From: Williamsia phyllosphaerae | Lineage (GTDB): Bacteria; Actinomycetota; Actinomycetes; Mycobacteriales; Mycobacteriaceae | Assembly: GCF_014635305.1 (NCBI RefSeq) | Contig: NZ_BMCS01000001.1 | Span: forward strand, 186,001 to 250,000 | Reading direction: 5' to 3' | DNA length: 64,000 nt | Part shown: positions 16,707 through 24,650 of the stretch, in pieces | Numbering within the stretch: the stretch's first letter is position 1 | How the letters are laid out: every line of letters begins with the position of its first letter | Notes under the pieces: model-generated | Told to the model about the DNA's origin: nothing | What the model saw: only the letters and a program-made list of their open reading frames with translations | The model's database searches: none | Made by a program: the position numbers and the translations under genes

Positions 16707-17422
16707 TCCTGCTCGATGACTCCGCAGGCGATCCGGCCGCCGGCGTCACCCGTGGACAGGGTCTCCTGGTCCGGTGCGGGCGCATAGCGGGTGGGGATGT
16801 TGGCGAAGTTGTCGGCGTTCGCGTGGATCATGATCGACTTGCCGACGATGTCGCTGATGGTGAACGCGTCACTCGTGGTGACGGTCTCGCCGGTGCCCGC
16901 CGCGGAGACGAACATCGAGACGAGGTCGCCGCTCGACGGGTGGCCGGTGCGACCGTCGACCTGCAGGTGCGATCCGGCCGAGAGGAACGCGCCGGGTGCC
17001 CCGCCGGTGGGGGCGACGGAGTTGCTCTCGCACTTGCCCACCGAGTGCAGGTGCATGCCGTGGAAGCCGGCCGGGATCCCGGAGGTCACCTTGACGTCGA
17101 CCTTCACCTCGGAGCCCTCGGTGGTGAACGTCGCGGTGCCGACCTGGGTGCCCTGCGGGCTGATCAGCGACGCGGTCGCGCCGCTGCCGGAGCCTTCCGA
17201 GCCCGACTCGCCCGCGGGGGACTCACCGACGCCGAGACCACCCGGCGCCTGGTCACCGGTGATGACCGGCGGCGTGGTGCCCTGCTGGCTCGAGGGCTCC
17301 TCGCCCGGGCTGCAGGCCGCCAGCACGGTTCCCGCGGCGAGCACCGAGGACGCGAGCAGGATTGCGCGCCGCACCGAGGTGCGGCCGCGTGCACCAGAGG
17401 TGGGGGTCGGCTGGTGGGTCAT
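16703..17422 (-). CDS. sodC: Cu/Zn superoxide dismutase lipoprotein
   Basis: SodC removes superoxide outside the cytoplasm. A signal peptide ends in LAAC with the lipidated Cys37. A low-complexity Gly/Ser/Glu linker follows and then the catalytic domain. Copper ligands are seen in GFHGMHLHSVGKC and IHANADN, zinc ligands in AGSHLQVDGRTGHPSSGDL, and the disulfide Cys residues in GKCES and IACG. ATG at 17422 has a GGGAG about 10 nt upstream. It overlaps the GCS2 gene, as in mycobacterial gene order (Rv0432-Rv0433). Confidence 0.92.
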   Translation of the reverse strand: MTHQPTPTSGARGRTSVRRAILLASSVLAAGTVLAACSPGEEPSSQQGTTPPVITGDQAPGGLGVGESPAGESGSEGSGSGATASLISPQGTQVGTATFTTEGSEVKVDVKVTSGIPAGFHGMHLHSVGKCESNSVAPTGGAPGAFLSAGSHLQVDGRTGHPSSGDLVSMFVSAAGTGETVTTSDAFTISDIVGKSIMIHANADNFANIPTRYAPAPDQETLSTGDAGGRIACGVIEQE

Positions 17423-17513
17423 CGCTGAGGGGCTCCCTTGTTGTCGGCGCCGCCCGCTGCGCTCCCGGCGCCCGAGCTGGCTGTCGTGTCTGGCCGAATC
17501 ATATCGGTCGGCT

Positions 17514-18047
17514 CTATCGGGTGATGACGACGACCGCCAACCCGCCACGGCACTGCGTGAACGAGGACGGCTTCTGGTCGGCGGTGGCGTCGTTGCCCAG
17601 GTCGGAGACCAGGCGGTCGGCCTCGGACTCGAGCGCCGACGGGTAGAAGACGGTGTTCTCGGTGATGCTGGCCGACTGCAGGTTGCCGGGCGCGGCGACG
17701 CGCCAGCCCTTGGACTTCAGCGACGCGGTGACCTCGACGGCCAGACCGCTGATCGAACCGGCGTTGTAGACGCAGGCGAGCGGGCCCGCGGTCGACGAGC
17801 TGCTCGGATCCGCCGAACTCGAGGTGGACCCCGAGCTCGAGGCGCTCGTCGATGCGGCGGCCGAGGTGCTGGGTGCGGCCGCGGAGGCCGAACTCGACGC
17901 GGCAGCGGCGCGGAGGTCTGCTTCCGGACTGCTCTCCGTCGTCACCGCCGAGTGCCAGCCGAGGCCGATGCACACGACAGCTATCGCGAGGAGCAACATC
18001 GCGCCTGCGCGGAATGGCAGCCGATTGGGTTCCCGATCCGGGGTCAT
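17514..18047 (-). CDS. LytR C-terminal domain membrane-anchored protein
   Basis: The protein has one transmembrane helix at about residues 14-32. A roughly 50-residue Ser/Ala/Thr-rich linker follows. The C-terminal LytR_C domain begins at ACVYNAGSISGLAVEVTASL and ends in CRGGLAVVV. It corresponds to Rv0431 in the conserved order sodC - LytR_C - DUF3263 - def. Family members face the cell wall; the ligand is unknown. Confidence 0.8.
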   Translation of the reverse strand: MTPDREPNRLPFRAGAMLLLAIAVVCIGLGWHSAVTTESSPEADLRAAAASSSASAAAPSTSAAASTSASSSGSTSSSADPSSSSTAGPLACVYNAGSISGLAVEVTASLKSKGWRVAAPGNLQSASITENTVFYPSALESEADRLVSDLGNDATADQKPSSFTQCRGGLAVVVITR

Positions 18048-18073
18048 CACGGCCGCTACTCTACGGACTCGAC

Positions 18074-18472
18074 TCAGGTGATCTCGAATCCGAGGCGGCG
18101 CGCGGCGCGGGCCTTCTGCCTGCTCGCGCGCAGACGACGGAGGCGCTTCACCAGCATCGGATCGACCGCGAGCGACTCCGGACGGTCCACCAGGGCGTTG
18201 AGCACCTGGTAGTAACGGGTCGCCGAGAGGCCGAACAGCTCCTTGATGGCTTCTTCCTTGGCGCCCGCGTACTTCCACCACTGGCGCTCGAAGGCCAGGA
18301 TGTCGTGTTCGCGGCGGGTCAGACCGTCCGCCCCGACCACATTGCTGTCAACACCGTTGACGTCGTGCCCGGTGCTCGAGGTGGGTGAATCGGCCTGATC
18401 CCCATTGGCCTGGTTCGCCGAACCGGCGGGTTGCCCCGACCGCTTCTGGCTTCGCGCAGTTGCGCCGTCCAT
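18074..18472 (-). CDS. DUF3263 family protein
   Basis: The C-terminal 85 residues, starting LTRREHDILAFERQWWKYAG and continuing KEEAIKELFGLSATRYYQVLN, match DUF3263, a short helical domain with a helix-turn-helix look that is conserved next to def in Mycobacteriales. The N-terminal 45 residues are polar and poorly conserved. ATG at 18472 is chosen because AGGGAG lies just upstream; GTG codons at 18485 and 18517 would lengthen it. It is followed at 26 nt by the LytR_C gene and is divergent from def. Confidence 0.8.
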   Translation of the reverse strand: MDGATARSQKRSGQPAGSANQANGDQADSPTSSTGHDVNGVDSNVVGADGLTRREHDILAFERQWWKYAGAKEEAIKELFGLSATRYYQVLNALVDRPESLAVDPMLVKRLRRLRASRQKARAARRLGFEIT

Positions 18473-18639
18473 CTCGCTCCCTTGAGGTTCCTCTACCGAC
18501 ACATCGTCGCTGCCCACGCCCCCTGGTCGCGGTAGCCGACGAGGGGAAGAGAAGGAAACTTACATCGATGTGGTTCGTTGAACATCTAACCACGACGGGG
18601 GGCCGATTTCGGGTTGGGCGTGCCGGTGTCGGGCACTAG

Positions 18640-18645
18640 TAATCT
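18640..18645 (+). promoter_or_regulatory. -10 element of def (leaderless)
   Basis: TAATCT is followed by 7 nt and the ATG of def. No ribosome-binding site is present, so the transcript probably begins at the start codon. Confidence 0.55.
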
Positions 18646-18652
18646 GTCCCGC

Positions 18653-19273
18653 ATGGCAATTCTCCCCATCTGCATCGTCGGCGAACCGGTGCTGCACCGC
18701 GTGACCGAGCCGGTGACCCTCGACGAGCAGGGTCGTCCACCCGCGGATGTCGTTGCGCTGCTGGACGACATGTACGAGACGATGGACGCCGCGCATGGCG
18801 TCGGACTGGCCGCGAACCAGGTGGGCGTCGGTCGGCGTTTCTTCGTCTACGACTGCCCGGGCGGCGAGACCCGCGGCACCGAACGCCTGCGCGGCGAGGT
18901 CATCAACCCGGTGCTCGAGACCTCCGAGATCCCCGAGGGCATGCCCGACCCCGATGACGATGACGAGGGCTGCCTGTCGGTGCCGGGCGAGCAGTTCCCC
19001 ACCGGGCGTGCCGAATGGGCGAAGGTCACCGGTGTCGATCGCACCGGTGCGCCGGTCGAGATCGAGGGCACCGGGTTCTTCGCCCGCATGCTGCAGCACG
19101 AGACCGGACACCTCGACGGCTTCCTCTACGTCGACGTCCTGGTGGGTCGCAACGCGCGCGCGGCGAAGAAATTCGTCAAGAAGAGCGGCTGGGGCGTGCC
19201 GGGTTTGACGTGGACCCCCGGCGAGGGTCCGGATCCCTTCGGTCACGACGACCCGGACGATGACGAGGACTGA
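18653..19273 (+). CDS. def: Peptide deformylase
   Basis: Def removes the formyl group from the N-terminal methionine of new proteins. All three metal-site motifs are present: GVGLAANQ (residues 49-56), EGCLSVP with ligand Cys107, and HETGH with His149, Glu150 and His153. The 206-residue length and the long C-terminal tail after the third motif, ending in an Asp-rich stretch, resemble the mycobacterial enzyme. The gene overlaps the downstream GNAT gene by 14 bp. Confidence 0.95.
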   Translation: MAILPICIVGEPVLHRVTEPVTLDEQGRPPADVVALLDDMYETMDAAHGVGLAANQVGVGRRFFVYDCPGGETRGTERLRGEVINPVLETSEIPEGMPDPDDDDEGCLSVPGEQFPTGRAEWAKVTGVDRTGAPVEIEGTGFFARMLQHETGHLDGFLYVDVLVGRNARAAKKFVKKSGWGVPGLTWTPGEGPDPFGHDDPDDDED

Positions 19274-20273
19274 CCCCGCGTCCCCCGTTCCCGGGGATCG
19301 TGTCGTCGTCCGATTCCGCAAGGGCGCAGGCGCTCCCGGCGACTGGCGGCGCGACCCGTCGGCCACGGCCTCCGACGTGACCGGGGTGTTGGTGTCGGCC
19401 GGCGACGACATCGTCGTCACCCGCGACGGCGACGAGGTCACGATCCCGGCCGCGCTGGTGCTGTCGGTGCGGACGCTCTCGGATCGGCCGCTGCGCAACT
19501 CCGACATCCGGTCGCTCGAGATCGCCGCTGCCCGGGGCTGGCCGGGAACGGATTTCGCGGTGATCAACGGGTGGTGTGCCCGCGCCGGAGGCGGTTTCAC
19601 CCGTCGCGCCAACTCCGCGACACCCGTGGAACGTGGTGCCACGCTCGACGCCACGTCGGTCGCCGCCCTGTCGGAGTTCTTCTCCGCGCACGATCTGGCC
19701 ACGAGATGCGCTGTGGTGGAACGCCTCATCCCCAGCACACACGTCGACCCGGACCGCTTCGAGATCCAGGCCGTCGCGATGGCGCGCTCCACTGACGCCC
19801 TCGCGGCGTCCGCGATGGTCGACGTGGCCATCTCCCCCGCGCCGACCCCCGACTGGGTGCGCGCCTATCTCGACGAGTCCGGCCGGTCGTCGACGGGCGA
19901 TGTCGCAACCGCGGTCCTCACCGCGTCGGTCGACGGTGCGCTCGCGTTCTTCTCGGTCTCCGACGACCAGGGACTCGTCGCGATCGGTCGTGGGGCGGTG
20001 ACCTCGGACGAACCCTTCGGTGGCGATGCGGGTTCGGGCCGGCGCTGGGTCGGCATCGCATGCCTGTGGACGGCGCCGCGCGCCCGCGGTTCCGGGATCG
20101 GCACCCGGGTGGTCGCCGAGGTGCTGCGGTGGGGTCGCGACCAGGGCGCCGACCAGGCCTATCTGCAGGTCGAGGCCGACAACGTCGACGCCATCAGGTT
20201 GTACCGACGCCTCGGTTTCACCCGTCACCACACGTACGGATACGTCACCCTCGAGCCGCCGAGCGTGCCCTAA
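19260..20273 (+). CDS. GNAT family N-acetyltransferase (Rv0428c-like)
   Basis: The 337-residue protein has an N-terminal beta-rich half (about residues 1-90, with [11 protein letters not shown] and [19 protein letters not shown]) and a C-terminal GNAT domain. The acetyl-CoA loop is [22 protein letters not shown] and the final strand is [17 protein letters not shown]. It is co-transcribed with def, overlapping by 14 bp, exactly as in mycobacteria. The acceptor is unknown. The synteny breaks right after this gene: xthA, its neighbour in mycobacteria, lies 9.4 kb away. Confidence 0.83.
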   Translation: MTRTDPASPVPGDRVVVRFRKGAGAPGDWRRDPSATASDVTGVLVSAGDDIVVTRDGDEVTIPAALVLSVRTLSDRPLRNSDIRSLEIAAARGWPGTDFAVINGWCARAGGGFTRRANSATPVERGATLDATSVAALSEFFSAHDLATRCAVVERLIPSTHVDPDRFEIQAVAMARSTDALAASAMVDVAISPAPTPDWVRAYLDESGRSSTGDVATAVLTASVDGALAFFSVSDDQGLVAIGRGAVTSDEPFGGDAGSGRRWVGIACLWTAPRARGSGIGTRVVAEVLRWGRDQGADQAYLQVEADNVDAIRLYRRLGFTRHHTYGYVTLEPPSVP

Positions 20274-20335
20274 CCACCCGCCGAGCGGGCCCGACTCGCC
20301 CGGCGGTGACGCCGCCGCCCACGTCTCGCCGTCCT

Positions 20336-20364
20336 GCCCGCATTGCAACGCGGGCAGGAGCACG
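20336..20364 (+). repeat. Hairpin repeat copy A flanking the AbiEi-like gene
   Basis: GCCCG-10 nt-CGGGC is followed by AGGAGCACG. It is about 83% identical over 29 nt to copy B at 21425-21453, in the same orientation. It lies downstream of the GNAT gene and can form a short hairpin. Confidence 0.5.
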
Positions 20365-20422
20365 AAGTGAGCGCACGACGAGTTCGGGATGAGCGTGTCC
20401 GCTTGTCACGACCGGCCCTTGG

Positions 20423-20431
20423 TTATCCACA
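20423..20431 (+). promoter_or_regulatory. Perfect DnaA-box sequence
   Basis: TTATCCACA matches the DnaA-box consensus exactly and is followed by GATGTGGTTCGTCCACAGG, which contains partial inverted copies. It lies in the spacer before the AbiEi-like gene. DnaA binding is inferred from the motif only. Confidence 0.4.
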
Positions 20432-20502
20432 GATGTGGTTCGTCCACAGGCGTACGAGGTCGCGGTTTGAGCTCCTCCGCGCCGCCAGATCGAATCGGCA
20501 CC

Positions 20503-21432
20503 GTGAACCTCGACTCGCTTACCCGCGTGGTGACCCGATCAGAACTGGTCTCGGCCGGTTACGCCGACAACGAGATCGCGGCCGCCGTCCCTCGCGACGT
20601 CCTGCGCTCCCTCGGCCGCGGCGTTTACGCACCGCCGACCATCGCCGACCTGCCACGCGAGCAGCGATATCCGCATATCGTGCGGTCGGCCGTCTCGACG
20701 ATGCCGGCGGGGCGCGCAGTGGCATCCGTATCCGCCGTGGCCCTGCACGGACTGCCAATGTGGGGACTGGATCTGCGCCGGATCCACATGGTCGAGGTCG
20801 GCGACGGATCGGGAACCCGGGAGACCAGATCCACCGTGCTACACCGCGATCACCGACCGATGCACTGGATCGAAGTCGACGGGGTGCGAGTTGTCGGGGT
20901 GGCGCGGACGGTCGTCGACATCGCGCGAGCGTCGGGTCGCGACGTCGCCGTGGTTGTCGGCGACGCGGCGTTGAAGAGGGGCCTGTGCACACCGGACGAC
21001 CTCCGACGGGAGCTGGCCCTGATCGAGGCCACCCCCGGATGCGTGGCGGCTCGGCGTGCGGTCCGTCTGATGGACGGTCGCAGCGAGAGCGTGCTGGAGA
21101 GTCGCAGCCGACTGGCCATGCTCGACTCCGGCCTGCCGACACCGATTCCGCAGTACGAGATCTTCGACGACGACGGCCAACTGCTGGCCCGTGTCGACTT
21201 CGCGTGGCCAGAGCTGGGCGTGATCGCCGAGGCCGACGGCGAGGAGAAGTACATCGGGGACACGCGTGCGATCCTCGCGCGGGAGAAGTACCGGATCGAC
21301 CGCCTCATCGAACTCGGTTGGCGCGTGGTCCGGTGGAGTTGGGGCGATCTCGAACGTGGCGAGTTCATCCCTCGAGTGCTGCGCATCCTCAACGGTGCGA
21401 GTGTCGCCCACTTCTCACCACCGCGCCCGTGA
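20503..21432 (+). CDS. AbiEi-like antitoxin/nuclease-fold protein
   Basis: The N-terminal part (about residues 1-60, LTRVVTRSELVSAGYADNEI through GRGVYAPP) resembles the winged-helix domain of AbiEi antitoxins. The C-terminal 90 residues contain VDFAWPELGVIAEADGEEKY and a later WRVVRWSWGDL, the pattern of a DUF559/Vsr-like PD-(D/E)XK fold. Such two-domain proteins are common orphans in actinobacteria, and no AbiEii toxin gene is adjacent. The GTG start at 20503 is tentative, since no clear ribosome-binding site is seen. The gene is framed by two similar hairpin repeats, which suggests acquisition as a unit. Confidence 0.65.
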   Translation: MNLDSLTRVVTRSELVSAGYADNEIAAAVPRDVLRSLGRGVYAPPTIADLPREQRYPHIVRSAVSTMPAGRAVASVSAVALHGLPMWGLDLRRIHMVEVGDGSGTRETRSTVLHRDHRPMHWIEVDGVRVVGVARTVVDIARASGRDVAVVVGDAALKRGLCTPDDLRRELALIEATPGCVAARRAVRLMDGRSESVLESRSRLAMLDSGLPTPIPQYEIFDDDGQLLARVDFAWPELGVIAEADGEEKYIGDTRAILAREKYRIDRLIELGWRVVRWSWGDLERGEFIPRVLRILNGASVAHFSPPRP

Positions 21433-21453
21433 TGCATCGCGGGCGGGAGCACG
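21425..21453 (+). repeat. Hairpin repeat copy B flanking the AbiEi-like gene
   Basis: This copy includes the stop codon of the AbiEi-like gene and reads GCCCG-10 nt-CGGGC-GGGAGCACG. It is the partner of copy A, 1089 bp upstream. Confidence 0.5.
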
Positions 21454-21595
21454 CGGTGTGGGCGACATGCGGTGCGCGACGCCGAGAGCGGCGACTCGGA
21501 AGTCCGTAGCGGCCTATCGGGTCGCTCACAGGGACATCCCAGGGTTGCCGCCCACGATGGACTTCATCAGCCCCCACCGGATCGAGGTATCAACG

Positions 21596-22483
21596 ATGAT
21601 CGCCACCGCTACCCTGTCCGGTCTCGGCACCGAGATCTCGGTGTCCGTGACCGAACCCGCCGCTCTGCCCAACGCCCTGCGCGAGGTCACCCGCTACGCC
21701 GACCACGTCGACCTCACCGTCAACCGTGAACGCGCGTCGGCGGAGATCCACGCCATCGACCTCGCCGGCGGGTCACCCGCGATGGTCGGTGTCCTGCTCG
21801 AACAGATTCTCACCGAGGCACTGTATTTCGCGGATCTCACCGACGGAGCGACCCGCTCGGTCCGCCGCAGCGCGGTCCCCGACTACCGCTTCCTCCCCCA
21901 CCTGCAGTTCACCGTCGACGGGCCACGTCCGATGACCGTCCGCACGATGACGCCGGTGCCGGAATGGCACCGACCCCGCCTGGGCGAGGGACGGGTCGTC
22001 GTCCCCACCGACGTGCGCCTCGAGCTCCTCGGGACCGCCCGTGCATTTCTCGCCGACCGCGCCGCGCAACGGGTCGCGACCCGCTTCGAGTGCGGCGCCA
22101 TGGTGACCGTCGGGGACGTCGGCACCGGGAGCGTCACCGCGACGGCCGGACATCCCCCACTCGGCGGGTGGCATGTCGAGGTCGCGAACGATTCTGTCGA
22201 GCTCGAGCCCGGGCACGCCCTGGCCACCGTCACCCGCACCGACATCGACGCCCTGCCGCGCAGCCCGTTCGACCCGCGCCCGGCACCGGAGTTCGACACG
22301 GTCACCACCATCGCCGACGAGGCCGGCTCGGCCTACGCGGCCGCGTTGATGACCTACGCGCACCCCGACCGTGCGCCGCACTGGCTCATCGGCGTCGGGG
22401 TGGCCGCACGCACCGTCGACACCGCGGGCCGTGTGCACGAGATCGGCCACTGGCCGTCGCAGCCACACGCCCACGCGGCCTGA
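21596..22483 (+). CDS. Divergent ApbE-like (FAD:protein FMN transferase fold) protein
   Basis: The 295-residue protein follows the ApbE block order. It has an N-terminal strand (LSGLGTEISVSV), a helix-rich middle ending ALYFADLTDGA, an RLELLGTARAFLADRAAQRVA block like the family LDLGGIAKGYAVDRA, then MVTVGDVGTG, and a C-terminal EAGSAYAAALMTYA. In active ApbE enzymes the last block carries a metal-binding Asp (DAxATA); here that position is not Asp. Transfer of FMN is therefore doubtful and it may be a binding or degenerate relative. ATG at 21596 has GAGG at 21584-21587. It converges on eutC with a 3-nt gap. Family assignment is from pattern only. Confidence 0.5.
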   Translation: MIATATLSGLGTEISVSVTEPAALPNALREVTRYADHVDLTVNRERASAEIHAIDLAGGSPAMVGVLLEQILTEALYFADLTDGATRSVRRSAVPDYRFLPHLQFTVDGPRPMTVRTMTPVPEWHRPRLGEGRVVVPTDVRLELLGTARAFLADRAAQRVATRFECGAMVTVGDVGTGSVTATAGHPPLGGWHVEVANDSVELEPGHALATVTRTDIDALPRSPFDPRPAPEFDTVTTIADEAGSAYAAALMTYAHPDRAPHWLIGVGVAARTVDTAGRVHEIGHWPSQPHAHAA

Positions 22484-22486
22484 GAC

Positions 22487-23212
22487 CTATTCGGCCAACG
22501 TCCGGCTGGTGTCCTTGAGGTCGACGCCGCTACGACCCAGTGCGCGTGCGCCTTCCACCAGCGCCGCGACCACCCGGGCGGCCCCGACGTAACTCTGCCC
22601 ACCGGGAGGATGGATGTTCGAGATGCAGTTGCGCTCGGAATCGGCCCGTCCGGGACGTGGCAGGTGCGTGAGATAGATGCCGACGCTGTCGGCCACCGAC
22701 AACCCGGGCCGCTCACCGATGACGACGATGAGCGTTCCCACCTTCTGCGCCGCGCCGATGTGGTCGCCCAGCGCGACGCGCGCCTGGGTCGCGATCACCG
22801 GTGTGGCGATCGAGTACTGGGGCGCGAGAACATCCTTGATCGCCCCGACGACTCCGGCGGCGTGCTCGGTGAGTGCGATCGGCGACAAACCGTCGGCCAG
22901 CACGATCCCGATGTCGGCGTCCGCAGGCTCTACCGAGAAATCATGTGTCGGCTGACGTCCCAGATCCGGTCGACGCAGGTACTCGCTGCGGTCGGACGCC
23001 TGGCTGGCCACCACCGACGGCGTCCCCAGACCCAGCGGTTCGATGGCGGCGACGAGCGCGTCGACGTCGAGCGGGTGGTGCACGGCGTCGCGGGCCGCGG
23101 CGTGTGCCGCCGCGAACTCCAACACCCGAGTCGTCGGCAACGAGTCGCCGACCCGCCCCAATCCGATACGCGCAGAGGTGTTCTGCCGCAGCACCGTCCA
23201 CAGATCGGTCAC
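22487..23212 (-). CDS. eutC: Ethanolamine ammonia-lyase small subunit
   Basis: EutC is the light chain of the adenosylcobalamin-dependent lyase that splits ethanolamine into acetaldehyde and ammonia. Family features include TSARIGLGRVGDSLPT at the N-terminus, the central IVLADGLSPIAL and the C-terminal RNCISNIHPPGGQSY. The GTG at 23212 has GAGGGGG about 5 nt upstream and lies 10 nt after the eutB stop; an ATG at 23236 would overlap eutB. It is the last gene of the eat-eutB-eutC operon. Confidence 0.92.
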   Translation of the reverse strand: MTDLWTVLRQNTSARIGLGRVGDSLPTTRVLEFAAAHAAARDAVHHPLDVDALVAAIEPLGLGTPSVVASQASDRSEYLRRPDLGRQPTHDFSVEPADADIGIVLADGLSPIALTEHAAGVVGAIKDVLAPQYSIATPVIATQARVALGDHIGAAQKVGTLIVVIGERPGLSVADSVGIYLTHLPRPGRADSERNCISNIHPPGGQSYVGAARVVAALVEGARALGRSGVDLKDTSRTLAE

Positions 23213-23222
23213 GTCGCCCCCC

Positions 23223-24647
23223 TCACAGGTGCGCACCGGATCGGTCAGTCAGCGCCCGCAGCGGCGACGCCTCCGGCGCGAGGTCGAGGATGCGGCCGGT
23301 GTCGTCGAGCATGCCCACGACCCCGAGCCACGCCTCGAACTCGGGAGCGGGCCGCAGCCCCAACACCCGTCGCGCGTAGAGCGCGTCGTGGAACGACAGG
23401 CTCTGGTAGCCGAGCATCACGTCGTCGGCGCCGGGCACGGTGATGACGAACGGCACCCCGGCCGCGCCGAGCAACGTCAGCAGGGTGTCCATGTCGTCCT
23501 GGTCGGCCTCGGCGTGGTTGGTGTAACAGACGTCGACGCCCATCGGCAGCCCGAGCAGCTTGCCGCAGAAGTGGTCCTCGAGCCCGGCACGGATGATCTG
23601 TTTGCCGTCGAAGAGGTATTCCGGTCCGATGAAGCCGACGACGGTGTTCACCAGCAGTGGGTCGAATTCGCGCGCGATCGCGTAGGCGCGGGTCTCCAGG
23701 GTCTGCTGATCGACGGGCCGACCGCCGGTGCCGATGTGTGCGCCCGCCGACAGCGCCGATCCCTGCCCGGTCTCGAAGTACATGACGTTGTCGCCGACGG
23801 TCCCGCGGTGCAGTGACCGTCCCGCCTCGTTGCCCTCGCGCAGCACGGCGATGTCGACGCCGAAGCCCCGGTTTGCGCCCTCGGTGCCCGCGATCGACTG
23901 GAAGACCAGATCGACCGGCGCCCCGGCCTCGATGAGCCCGATCGTGGTGGTGACGTGCGACAGCACGCAGGACTGCACCGGGATGTCGTACCGCGTGCGG
24001 ATCTCGTCGAGCAGGTACAGCAGATCCGAGGTTGCCTGCGGGGAATCGGTCGCCGGATTGATGCCGATCACCGCGTCCCCGCACCCGAGCAGCAGCCCGT
24101 CGAGGGTGGCCGCCGCGATCCCCATCGGATCGTCGGTGGGATGGTTCGGCTGCAGCCGGGTGGTCAGGGTGCCTGGCGCGCCGATGGTCGTGCGGAACGC
24201 CGACGTCACGCTCGTCGCCTTCGCGACGGCGATCAGATCCTGGTTGCGCATCAGCTTGCTGACCGCGGCCACCATCTCCGGGGTCAGACCCGCACCGACG
24301 CTTCGCAACCGACCCGCGGCGTCCGGGCCGCTCGCGGTGGCCAGCAGCCAGTCGCGGAGGCCGCCAACAGTGAGGTCGGCGACCGGCGCGAAGGCGGCCC
24401 GGTCGTGGGTGTCGATGATGAGCCGGGTGACCTCGTCGGTCTCGTAGGGCACGACGAGATCTTCGAGGAAGGTGGTCAGGGCGACGTCGGCGAGCGCCCA
24501 CTGCGCGGCCGCCCGTTCCAGATCGGTCTCGGCCGCGCAGCCGGCGAGTTCGTCACCGCTGCGTCGCGGTGTCGCCTTGGCGAGCAGGTCGACCAGCGAA
24601 CCGAAGGTGAAGGTGGTGCCGCCGAGCGTCTGCCGATAGGTGGACAC
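23223..24647 (-). CDS. eutB: Ethanolamine ammonia-lyase large subunit
   Basis: EutB is the catalytic heavy chain and binds adenosylcobalamin with EutC. The 474 residues contain the TIM-barrel blocks LQPNHPTDDP, GCGDAVIGINPATDSP, the catalytic-region FQSIAGTEGANRGFGVD, MYFETGQGSALS and DVCYTNHAEADQDD. The GTG start lies 3 nt after the stop of the permease gene. No microcompartment shell or EutA reactivase gene is in the window, so acetaldehyde handling and enzyme reactivation must be encoded elsewhere, if at all. Confidence 0.94.
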   Translation of the reverse strand: MSTYRQTLGGTTFTFGSLVDLLAKATPRRSGDELAGCAAETDLERAAAQWALADVALTTFLEDLVVPYETDEVTRLIIDTHDRAAFAPVADLTVGGLRDWLLATASGPDAAGRLRSVGAGLTPEMVAAVSKLMRNQDLIAVAKATSVTSAFRTTIGAPGTLTTRLQPNHPTDDPMGIAAATLDGLLLGCGDAVIGINPATDSPQATSDLLYLLDEIRTRYDIPVQSCVLSHVTTTIGLIEAGAPVDLVFQSIAGTEGANRGFGVDIAVLREGNEAGRSLHRGTVGDNVMYFETGQGSALSAGAHIGTGGRPVDQQTLETRAYAIAREFDPLLVNTVVGFIGPEYLFDGKQIIRAGLEDHFCGKLLGLPMGVDVCYTNHAEADQDDMDTLLTLLGAAGVPFVITVPGADDVMLGYQSLSFHDALYARRVLGLRPAPEFEAWLGVVGMLDDTGRILDLAPEASPLRALTDRSGAHL

Positions 24648-24650
24648 CCC

